NCBI RefSeq assembly: GCF_030388245.1
Contig: NZ_CP098363.1
Location: forward strand, 62,001-126,000
Direction: 5' to 3'
Source of the DNA: Paracoccus sp. TOH
GTDB lineage: Bacteria; Pseudomonadota; Alphaproteobacteria; Rhodobacterales; Rhodobacteraceae
Length of the DNA stretch: 64,000 nucleotides
Shown: in pieces, positions 34,009-41,885 of the stretch
Position numbering within the stretch: the first letter of the stretch is position 1
Layout of the letters: every line of letters begins with the position of its first letter
Position numbers and translations under genes: made by a program
The notes under the pieces: generated by a model
Database searches by the model: none
What the model saw: the letters and a program-made list of their open reading frames with translations, nothing else
Told to the model about the DNA's origin: nothing

Positions 34009-35526
34009 TCACATTCCGGGCTGCTGCGACGAGGCCGAATTGAGCGCCGCGACGGGCTTTCCGCTGCGTTTCCAGACGATCAGCGACGCCGCCAGAAGCA
34101 TCACGATGGCGGCGAAAGTCACCCAGACGAAGGCGTGATCGAAGGCGAGCCGTGCGTATTGAAGAAGCTCGGCCGCCTGATCGGCGGGCAGGGTCTCGGC
34201 GTGGATCATCGCCTCATCCAGACTGTCGCGCGCGGCGGCGCTGAGCGGGACCGAGTCCGGCACATGCAGGAAGAAGGTGTAGAGCGCCGAGAACAGGCTG
34301 CCGAGGATCGCCACGCCAAGCGCACCCCCCAGCTCATAGGAGACCTCCTCGACCGAGGCGGCCATGCCTGCGCGATCCTCGGGTGCCGACAGCATGATGG
34401 CGCTGGAGGCGGCGGTCATGCAGGCCCCGATGGCGAAGCCCATCACCGCCAGCGCGCCCAGCCAGATCGCGGCCGCGGCTTGATAGCTGAGAAGATAGCC
34501 CGCAAGCCCCAGTCCGGCGACCAGAAGCGTCAGCCAGATCATCCGCTCGGTCCCCAGACGCGACAGCATTAGCCCGGCAATCGGACCGGCAAAGAAGGCC
34601 GCCAGCGGCAGGGGCAGGTTCAACAGCCCCGCGTAAAGCGGCGAATGCCCCAGCACCAGCTGCATGCGTTGGGTAAAGACCAACTCGAACCCGATCAGCG
34701 TGCCCGCGGCGACCAGCGCCGCAATCACCCCCGCCGTGAAGCGCGGAATGGCGAACAGCGAAAAGTCGATCAGGGGATGGGCGCTGGCCAGCTGTCTGCG
34801 GACGAACAGCACCATGGCGATCAGGCCGATGGCGAAGACCAGCGCGGCCTCACCCCAGGCGGGATCGCGTTTGGCGATTTCCTTGATCGCATAGACCAGC
34901 CCGACCAGACCCACCATCACCTGCAATGAGCCGATGAGGTCCCAGGGCCGGTCCTTCACCCCCTCGCGATAGGGCAGCAGCAGAGGCACCAGCACCAGCG
35001 CGACCAGCACCACCGGCACGTTGATCAGGAAGACCGAGCCCCACCAGAAATACTCCAGAAGGATGCCGCCGATCACCGGCCCGATGGCCGCGCCGCCCGA
35101 GGCGACGGCCGCCCAGATGCCGATGGCGAAGGCGCGCTCATCCTCATCGGTGAAGGTCAGGCGGATCAGTGACAATGTGGCGGGCATCATCATTGCCGCG
35201 CCCACGGCCATCGCCACCCGCGCGCCGATCAGCGCCTGCGGCGACCAGGCAAAGGCCGCCATGGTCGAGGCCAAGCCGAAGACCGCCAGCCCCAGCATGA
35301 ACATCCGGCGGTGGCCGAAGCGGTCGCCCAGCGTGCCCAAGCCCGGCAGCAGGCCCGCGACGACCAGAGGATAGGCGTTCACGATCCACAGCTTCTGGTT
35401 CGCCGTCGCGCCCAGATCATGCGTCAGCCGAGGCAGCGCCGTGTAAAGCACCGTCATGTCGATGACGATGAGGAACAGGGCGCTTGAGATGACGGCAAGG
35501 GCCAACCAGCGGTTGCGAGCGGGCAT
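34009..35526 (-). CDS. MFS drug exporter, DHA2 (14-segment) family
   Basis: 505 residues with about 14 hydrophobic segments. LGTLGDRFGHRRMFM is the conserved motif A (G-x-L-x-D-R-x-G-R/H-R) of major facilitator transporters, and ALPRLTHDLGATANQKLWIV is typical of EmrB/SmvA-type exporters. It would extrude toxic organic cations or antibiotics using protons. It is divergent from a TetR-type gene that IS1380 copy 2 has truncated, so repression is probably lost. Confidence 0.88.
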   Translation of the reverse strand: MPARNRWLALAVISSALFLIVIDMTVLYTALPRLTHDLGATANQKLWIVNAYPLVVAGLLPGLGTLGDRFGHRRMFMLGLAVFGLASTMAAFAWSPQALIGARVAMAVGAAMMMPATLSLIRLTFTDEDERAFAIGIWAAVASGGAAIGPVIGGILLEYFWWGSVFLINVPVVLVALVLVPLLLPYREGVKDRPWDLIGSLQVMVGLVGLVYAIKEIAKRDPAWGEAALVFAIGLIAMVLFVRRQLASAHPLIDFSLFAIPRFTAGVIAALVAAGTLIGFELVFTQRMQLVLGHSPLYAGLLNLPLPLAAFFAGPIAGLMLSRLGTERMIWLTLLVAGLGLAGYLLSYQAAAAIWLGALAVMGFAIGACMTAASSAIMLSAPEDRAGMAASVEEVSYELGGALGVAILGSLFSALYTFFLHVPDSVPLSAAARDSLDEAMIHAETLPADQAAELLQYARLAFDHAFVWVTFAAIVMLLAASLIVWKRSGKPVAALNSASSQQPGM

Positions 35527-35554
35527 CGGGACCTCATGAAGTGAAGAAGCGGCT

Positions 35555-35582
35555 TTGACAAACTTGCGGAAAGGAATAAATA
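35555..35582 (+). promoter_or_regulatory. Promoter of the tetR remnant
   Basis: TTGACA (35555-35560) and TAAATA (35577-35582) with a 16-base spacer lie upstream of the truncated regulator. The region is shared with the exporter's divergent promoter. Assignment by consensus only. Confidence 0.45.
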
Positions 35583-35609
35583 CGCCCGTACTGAAATGGA
35601 AGGGTGAAA

Positions 35610-35748
35610 ATGTCGGGACGTCCCAGAACGATCGACCGCGACAAGGTGCTGGACGCGGCCGAGGCGATTGTCAGCCGTGTCGGAGCCTCGGGTCTGACCT
35701 TCGAGGCAGTGGCGCGCGCCGCCGGGATCACCAAGGGCGGCGTCCAAT
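35610..35748 (+). pseudogene. TetR-family regulator, 5' part, cut by IS1380
   Basis: 46 codons: MSGRPRTIDRDKVLDAAEAI and the start of a TetR helix-turn-helix (SGLTFEAVARAAGITKGGVQ) up to the IS boundary at 35749. The divergent exporter was its likely target. After copy 2, a short frame ending NAAPGQGNSGFAV could be the lost C-terminus, but this is not certain. Confidence 0.75.
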
Positions 35749-37249
35749 CCCACATTTCCCAAGTAAGGCGCTGATTTCGCTGTCCTGACCATTATATTTC
35801 CTATATAAAACATGGTGTTGAAGGCTGCGAGGGGCGCGTTTCATGGATCACCCAGAGGGTGCGGGCTTGCAACGGGCAGATCGGGTGGATTTCGACCCTC
35901 GCGTGCGGCTGGAATTTCGCGGCACGCAGCTCAGTTCCGACGGCGGCCTTCTGGTGATGCGCGAGCTTGATGACGCGCTCGGGTTGTCCGATTTGGCGTC
36001 AGCGGCGCTGCGCGATACTCGCTCTGGCAAGAACACGGTCCATCGGCTCGACGGCCTGTTCCGGCAATCAGTCTTTGGGCGGCTGGCCGGATACGAGGAT
36101 GTCAACGACGCCAACCGTCTCGCCTGCGATCCGGTCATGCGCCAAGTTGTCGGCGGCAGAGCGGTCGATGCACAAGCGGCCTCGGCATCGCAGATGGGAC
36201 GGTTCGAGACCGAGACGCTGGCTCTGGCCGGGAACCGTGCCGCGCTGGCCGACCTGAACGGGCAATGGATCGACCGGTTCCATGACCGTAACGGGCTGAA
36301 GTACATCGTTCTGGACATGGACAGCTCGGTCAGCCCGACCCATGGCGACCAGGAAGGGTCCGCCTGGAATGGCCATTTCGACTGTAGCTGCTATCACCCC
36401 AACTTTCTGTTCAACCAGTTCGGGATGCTGGAACGCTGCGCCCTGCGCCATGGCAACGTCCACAGCGCCGATGGCTGGCGTGATGTTCTCGACCCCGTCA
36501 TTGCGCGCTACGCGGAGCGCGACCTTGGTGGCAGGTTCTTCCGGGCCGATGCTGCCTACGCGATCCCGGCGATCTATGAGCGATTGGAAGAAGCGCGGTT
36601 CTTCTACGCCATCCGGCTGCCCGCAAACGCGGTCCTCAAGGACAAGATCGCGCATCGGCTAACGCGCCCTGTCGGGCGGCCGTCACTGACCAAGGTCAAG
36701 CGGTTCTTCGAGGAATTCGAGTATCAGGCGGCGTCCTGGGACAAGGAACGCCGGGTGATCGCCAAGATCGAATGGCATCCGGGCGAACTGTTCCCGCGTG
36801 TCGGCTTCATCGTCACCAACCTGCCGATGGAGCCGGACTGGGTGGTGCGGTTCTACAACCAGCGCGGCACCGCCGAGCAGCACATCAAAGAGGGCAAATA
36901 CGCCTTTCGCTGGACGCGGCTGTCGTGCCGGAAGTTCCGCGACAATGAGGTGCGGCTGCAACTGCACGCCCTGGCGTACAACCTGGCCACCTTCTTGCAC
37001 TGCATCGAGCTGCCCGAGGCCATGGCCGACTGGTCGTTGACCAGCCTGCAACTGAAGCTGATCAAGATCGGGGCACGTGTGGTCCGTCACGCCCGCACCA
37101 TCACCTTCCAGCTGGCCGAGGTCGCTGTCACCGGCACGATGGTACGCGCCATCCTCGCCGCTATCCGCCGATTGCGAGCGCCACCGCTATGCGCATGATC
37201 GCGATCCACGCTCAAACTGAACGAAAGCGGCTGGACAGATCTGTCCGCT
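35749..37249 (+). mobile_element. IS1380-family element, copy 2
   Basis: Same 1501-bp sequence as 29925-31425, with an encoded protein of identical sequence. It is in the same orientation, so it brackets a 4.3-kb segment (31426-35748) with the permease and exporter. Its left flank is the tetR gene, its right flank is unrelated sequence, and no matching target duplication is seen. Confidence 0.85.
35843..37198 (+). CDS. IS1380-family transposase
   Basis: 451 residues, identical in sequence to the copy 1 protein, including the DDE-type residues in YIVLDMDSSVSP, FFRADAAYAIP and YNQRGTAEQHIKEGK. It is intact and could be active in both copies. The identity of both copies indicates recent spread or gene conversion. 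Confidence 0.88.
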   Translation: MDHPEGAGLQRADRVDFDPRVRLEFRGTQLSSDGGLLVMRELDDALGLSDLASAALRDTRSGKNTVHRLDGLFRQSVFGRLAGYEDVNDANRLACDPVMRQVVGGRAVDAQAASASQMGRFETETLALAGNRAALADLNGQWIDRFHDRNGLKYIVLDMDSSVSPTHGDQEGSAWNGHFDCSCYHPNFLFNQFGMLERCALRHGNVHSADGWRDVLDPVIARYAERDLGGRFFRADAAYAIPAIYERLEEARFFYAIRLPANAVLKDKIAHRLTRPVGRPSLTKVKRFFEEFEYQAASWDKERRVIAKIEWHPGELFPRVGFIVTNLPMEPDWVVRFYNQRGTAEQHIKEGKYAFRWTRLSCRKFRDNEVRLQLHALAYNLATFLHCIELPEAMADWSLTSLQLKLIKIGARVVRHARTITFQLAEVAVTGTMVRAILAAIRRLRAPPLCA

Positions 37250-37427
37250 GCGCTGAAAAACGCCGCCCCTGGGCAAGGAAACAGCGGCTTCGCGGTCTGA
37301 TCCGTCCAGATCCAGCAGTCTGCGCGACCGCAGGTGCCGCTTGCGGCAGAAAATCCTTGTCTAGCGCTCGGATACAGGCGATCTTCACCTCAAACGACAC
37401 GCCACTTGGGGAATGCAGGAGAAGATC

Positions 37428-38129
37428 ATGAGCCAGACGCAACCGATCGAAGTCTTCTACTTTCCGACCCCGAACGGGAAGAAGATCACCATCATGCTGG
37501 AGGAGCTGGGCGTTCCCTATCATGTGAACCCGGTTCACATCGGCAGGGGCGACCAGTTCAAGCCGGAATACCTCGAGATCTCGCCCAACAACAAGATCCC
37601 CGCCATCCTCGACCCGGAGGGGCCGGACGGCAAGCCGGTGTCGATTTTCGAATCGGGCGCCATCCTGCAGTATCTTGCCGGGAAGTTCGGCCGCTTCCAC
37701 GGCAGGGACCACCGGGCCCGGATCAAGGTCGATCAGTGGCTGTTCTGGCAGGTGGCGGGGTTCGGCCCGCTGCTGGGGCAGAACTATTTCTTTGCCAAGG
37801 ATGCGCCGGAAAAAATTCCCTATGCCATCGAGCGCTACCGCAAGGAAACCCGCCGGCTCTACGGTGTCCTGAACCGGCAGCTGGACGGACGCGACCATAT
37901 CGCCGACGAATTCAGCATCGCCGACATCGCCGTGATCGACTGGTCGCTTTACTGGGACGACCTGGGCGTGGACCCGGCCGAGTTCCCCAATGTGGCGGCA
38001 TGGCAGAAGCGGATGCAGGCGCGCCCCGGCGTCGCGCGCGGGCTGGCGGTCAAGCTTCCGGACGGCGATGCGCCCGATATCGAGAACGAGGAGGCCCGCA
38101 GGATCCTGTATGGGCAGAGCTCGCGCTGA
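37428..38129 (+). CDS. Glutathione S-transferase family protein
   Basis: 233 residues, thioredoxin-like N-domain (residues 5-90: FYFPTPNGKKITIMLEELGV, NKIPAILDP, FESGAILQYLA) and helical C-domain. The pattern fits bacterial YghU/YfcG-like disulfide-bond-type GSTs, with N-terminal TPNGKK as the glutathione-contact loop. It would use glutathione for detoxification or disulfide exchange. The start at 37428 follows GGAG. Divergence from its neighbours is due to the flanking IS. Confidence 0.82.
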   Translation: MSQTQPIEVFYFPTPNGKKITIMLEELGVPYHVNPVHIGRGDQFKPEYLEISPNNKIPAILDPEGPDGKPVSIFESGAILQYLAGKFGRFHGRDHRARIKVDQWLFWQVAGFGPLLGQNYFFAKDAPEKIPYAIERYRKETRRLYGVLNRQLDGRDHIADEFSIADIAVIDWSLYWDDLGVDPAEFPNVAAWQKRMQARPGVARGLAVKLPDGDAPDIENEEARRILYGQSSR

Positions 38130-38264
38130 CGGCAAGGCGAGGGCATGGTGCGGTCGGCCCCGCATGGGCCTCCGCCTCCGGCCCCCGATGCGGCTTCCCG
38201 CCCGCCCCGGCGGGCGCGGCGGCGGCTTGCCCCCTCGGCAGGCGCGGTGAGATAAGACCGAAGC

Positions 38265-38574
38265 ATGGACACGCCGCTTGAACCCCTGGGCCTGCTGATC
38301 GAACGCCAGTTCGGCCGGTTCGGCCACGAGACGCCGCTGGACGGCCTGCTGCTGAGCCGGGCCGTGGCGCCGAGCGGCATCATATGTTCGGTGTTCCGCC
38401 CCTCGCTGTGCGTCGTCGTCCAGGGTGCGCAGGTCAGCACCCTGGGCGACCGGCCGTTCCAGCACGATGCGGGCCAGGGCATGCTGGTTTCGATCGACGT
38501 TCCGATCATCGCACGGATCACCCAGGCCACGGCGGACCGCCCTTACCTGGCATTCAACCTGGAAATGGACCTTA
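38265..38574 (+). pseudogene. AraC-family regulator, N-terminal part, cut by IS5
   Basis: The reading frame MDTPLEPLGLLIERQFGRFG and the later VFRPSLCVVVQGAQVSTLGD match the AraC N-terminal sensing domain. It ends at NLEMDL, where the IS5-type element begins, and no DNA-binding domain follows. It may have regulated the glutathione transferase upstream, which is not certain. Confidence 0.65.
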
Positions 38575-38858
38575 GGCTCCAGACCCATTGATTTCAGACC
38601 GTTGACATGATTCAGGCTCTGCAAGGAGACCTGATCGATGAGCAATCTTTATTGGCTGACCGACGCCCAGATGGAGCGCCTCAAGCCGTTCTTTCCCAAG
38701 AGCCATGGCAAGCCCCGCGTCGATGACCGTCGCGTTCTGAGCGGTATAATTTTCATCAATCGCAATGGGTTGCGCTGGTGTGACGCGCCGAAGGAATACG
38801 GCCCGGCCAAGACCCTCTACAACCGTTGGAGGCGCTGGAGCGACAATGGCGTATTCGC
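38575..38858 (+). mobile_element. IS5-family (IS427 group) element, 5' fragment
   Basis: Left end begins about GGCTCCAGACCC; a transposase fragment starts at 38638 (MSNLYWLTDAQMERLKPFFP, RVLSGIIFINRNGLRWCDAP, YNRWRRWSDNGVFA) and stops being IS-like at about 38858, where sequence of a relaxase-like gene begins. Both ends of the gene product are cut, so this is a remnant. Boundaries are good to a few bases. Confidence 0.7.
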
Positions 38859-38996
38859 TATCAAGCCCTCGCGGCCGAGACAGCCGAAGAGCTTGAGCGG
38901 CACCGCGCTGGGCTGTCTCATGCTGTAGACCTTCAGGAACAGGTTCAACAGTCCTTGCAGGGGTTCGCACAGAGTATGTCGTTTCTGGGGGATGCG
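38859..38996 (+). pseudogene. Relic of a relaxase-like gene
   Basis: 138 bases that read AEELERHRAGLSHAVDLQEQ, then VQQSLQGFAQSMSFLGDAV. This is clearly related to the C-terminal coil of the protein at 18175-19809 (SEEVEQHRAALTHAVELQNQ, then VQEALQGMAQSLTILGDAV). It is a second, diverged source of that plasmid gene family, preserved at the right end of the 9-kb insertion. No start or catalytic part is present. Confidence 0.7.
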
Positions 38997-39003
38997 GTAT
39001 CAG
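38997..39003. repeat. 7-bp direct repeat GTATCAG, right copy
   Basis: Right member of the repeat flanking the 9072-bp insertion (29925-38996). The frame of the interrupted regulator is restored when one copy and the insertion are removed. Confidence 0.7.
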
Positions 39004-40617
39004 ATGCTCGGACAGAGTCTTGCGGGCGTTCTCCGATCTTCCAGAAAAGAATTCAGCCTGAGCAATATGTAGTGGCAGATGTGCGGCACCGAAATCCGAC
39101 ATTGCGGTGCGAAAGGTAGAAACAGAAAGCCTACCATACCGAATTGCACCATCGAAATGTGCATCCTGAAGCAAGCTAAAGCAGAGAATATTCTGCGTAA
39201 GTGCAAGACGCACAGGATCCACTTCAGCGATTTTTTCGATGTCGGTCTCCAACCGAGCAACGGTATCGGCCGGTATCCGGCGGTCGCTGTAGAGGTTCAT
39301 TAGCGCATCTACCAGTCGAAGCTCTGCGACAAGGATCGAATCGGATAGAGGGATCATCGAACTGATTGCCATCACGAGATGGAGGGCCAAGTCGATTTCA
39401 CCCCGTTTCGCCGCCGAGATCGCCAAGCCGAGCACTGTTCGGGGATGGGCGGGGTAGTGCCGAGGCGCAAGTTCCATCAATGCGGAGAACTGCGCAAGCG
39501 TTCCTTTTTCGCCACGATAGATAAGCCGCCATCCCCCGCCATTCTCTACAACACCGGCGGCGAACGCGAGATCGCGCGAGCGCAATGCATATCGGATTGC
39601 GCGGCGCCATTGCTCGAGGCCCTGATAATGTACTGCCGCGCGCTTTTGCAATGCTGTCAGATCGACACCTTCAACTTTGGCCTGGGCGGAGAGGTAATCT
39701 GCCACTACGCTGTGGAGTCGCCTGCCTCCCACGACCGCATCGCCTCTATCCATAGGAAGAGCTAGGGCATCAATCAGCCCAAGTAGACGTCGCGATTGCT
39801 CAGGGCCGAGAACAGCACGAAGCATGTCAGGGTGCAGGGTCTCGAACGCTGCAGCGGCTAGAAGCAGGGGGCGATCTTGCTCATCAATCCCGTCAACTAT
39901 CAATTGTGACAGATAGGCGGCCATTTCGCGGTGGTTACCTGAAAAGCCTATCAACCCCGCTAAGTCGATGCGACGGTCACGAAGAAGAACGAGCGCGAGT
40001 CTCAGAGCGACGGCCCAACCATTCACTTTCTCGTTGAACGCACGCCATATCGCAGGATCGAACTCCTTAGCTTCCAGGGCTCGGAGTGCCTCAGCTTCTT
40101 CCTCTGAAAAGCTCAATGAATCCATGCCAAATTCTGCGATTCCTCCGGTCAAGCGCAAAGCGGCTACCGGGATATCGGTCGAGACGCGCGACGCAATTAC
40201 CAGCGTGAGCGGCGGGGGAGGATCCAGATAAAGCAGTTGCGACATCAGTCGGATAGTGGTCGACGACTTCACTTTCTGAAAGTCGTCGAGCAACACATAG
40301 ACCTGCGTCGGCTGAGCGCGCAGCTCCTGAGTCAGTCTACTGGTCACAACGTCGAGGGGCTCGACGGGTGCCGCTGCATCGATCGACGGTGTGGAAACTC
40401 CCAGCCCCTCCAGAATCCGAGTTGCCAACACAACCGCATCCACCTCGCCATTCGGCTGCAGAGAGATCGTAGTTATGTCACGCAACGCGAGTTCGGCCTG
40501 CAGCTGGCGCAGAAGCGTTGACTTCCCACTGCCCGACGGACTCTCGATCATAACCAAGCGGACGTGATCGCGGTCAAAGAGACGGTCAAGAATGGAGTTT
40601 CTGATGACTTGCTGCAT
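38997..40617 (-). pseudogene. MalT-type LuxR regulator, N-terminal part (split gene)
   Basis: About 540 residues: Walker A at residues 26-34 (SPSGSGKST), Walker B near residue 110 (VYVLLDDFQKV) and a STAND-type NTPase followed by TPR-like helices. The gene was an ATP-binding inducer-sensing activator. It stops at SEHLI at the GTATCAG repeat; the C-terminal DNA-binding part is at 28896-29924. Without its LuxR domain it cannot bind DNA. Confidence 0.85.
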
Positions 40618-40814
40618 TGATCGCCTCGACGACGCTTCTTGGGCAGTATTGCCAATGCACCGCTACCTAGCAATCCCATGCTTGTACTGATGCTTAGCGT
40701 CCTGCGGCACCTCACTCGGCGGGTAGCCCTTGTGCCCAAGCATTGAGCACAATGCCTCCCGACTAGGGTCTGGACACCGATTACGGGTTCATCCCCCTTA
40801 CAGACGTCCTGAAC

Positions 40815-41882
40815 CTAGTCCGCACTGTCTGAAAGCGACCGTTCTGACACAAGTTGCATTCGTCGCGGGTTCAAGCTCTTGGAGAGGCAGTAGGTTTGTG
40901 CTGCGGATCTGCTGCCGTAGGGCGAACTGCCGAATTTCGACCGATAGCATTTGGAAAAGTGCGAAACAGCTGCGAAACCCGTGGCCATCGCGATTTCCGT
41001 GATCGAGAGATTGGACTGTACCAGCAGATCCTTTGCGCGGTTCAAGCGGAGGGCCTGATAATGCCGCTTGGGTGACGTGCCCAGATAGCGGCGAAAGAGG
41101 CGCTCCATCTGCCGGACGCTGACACCTGCCTCCTCGGCAAGTTCCTCGGCCCCGAGAGGGGCGTCGATCGTCTCTTCCATCAGCCTGATGACAGAAGCCA
41201 GTTTCGCGTTCCGTCCCGGAATGTGGTACATGAGCGATGATGTCTGCGGCCCTGTCTGATCGCGGATCGCATGATGCACCATCAGATCTGCGACCTTGCG
41301 GCAAAGATCGTCGCCATGAAGATTTCGGATCAAGGACAGCATCAGATCGGCAGCGGCGGTACCGCCCGAGGCGGTCGGGATCTTCCCCATCTCAAAGGCA
41401 GCAAGAGAGATGCGCGCCTTCGGAAAGCGTTCCGCGAAGGATTGCGCAATCTGCCAGTGGACGGCGCAGTCCATGTCATCTGCCAGCCCCGCCTCAGCGA
41501 TGATCGTCACGCCACCGCAGATCGCCATGATTTGGCGGCCATGCGCCCTTTCATGACGGAGCCGGGCGATGACCCGTTCCCTCTCGCTTGGGGTGGGTGG
41601 CAAACCGCCAACCACGACAAGCACTTCGCCCTTTTCCAGTTGGTTGACCCCAGCGTCCACTTCGACCCGGATTCCCGACGAACTCTTCACCTTGCGCCCA
41701 TCGGTCGACAGTGTCCGCCACTCGAAAAGTGTTCGGCCAGCGGCAAGGCTTGCCAATCTCAATGGCTCTACCGCGCAAGCAAAGGCGAGATGCGTGAAAC
41801 CACCAAGCAGCAGGAAAGCCAATCTGCGGCAGTCTGTACCTTCGTTGCCAGTTGCGAAAATCCCTTCCCCGAAGTGTTTCAT
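40815..41882 (-). CDS. GlxA-type AraC regulator (GbdR/CdhR-like)
   Basis: 355 residues: a DJ-1/PfpI-like N-terminal domain (LAFLLLGGFTHLAFACAVEP, MAICGGVTIIAEAGL) and two AraC helix-turn-helix motifs (EELAEEAGVSVRQMERLF, ITEIAMATGFAAVSHFSKCY). This architecture is that of GbdR and CdhR, activators for glycine betaine and carnitine catabolism in Pseudomonas. The gene is last in the operon with the dehydrogenase and methyltransferase, so it probably senses the same substrate. The exact effector is inference. Confidence 0.8.
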   Translation of the reverse strand: MKHFGEGIFATGNEGTDCRRLAFLLLGGFTHLAFACAVEPLRLASLAAGRTLFEWRTLSTDGRKVKSSSGIRVEVDAGVNQLEKGEVLVVVGGLPPTPSERERVIARLRHERAHGRQIMAICGGVTIIAEAGLADDMDCAVHWQIAQSFAERFPKARISLAAFEMGKIPTASGGTAAADLMLSLIRNLHGDDLCRKVADLMVHHAIRDQTGPQTSSLMYHIPGRNAKLASVIRLMEETIDAPLGAEELAEEAGVSVRQMERLFRRYLGTSPKRHYQALRLNRAKDLLVQSNLSITEIAMATGFAAVSHFSKCYRSKFGSSPYGSRSAAQTYCLSKSLNPRRMQLVSERSLSDSAD

Positions 41883-41885
41883 GAA

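Noticed and set aside
37250..37427. C-terminal end of the cut TetR gene to the right of IS1380 copy 2
   Set aside because: A short frame ending NAAPGQGNSGFAV is possible, but it is too short to be assigned and no target duplication links it to the left part.
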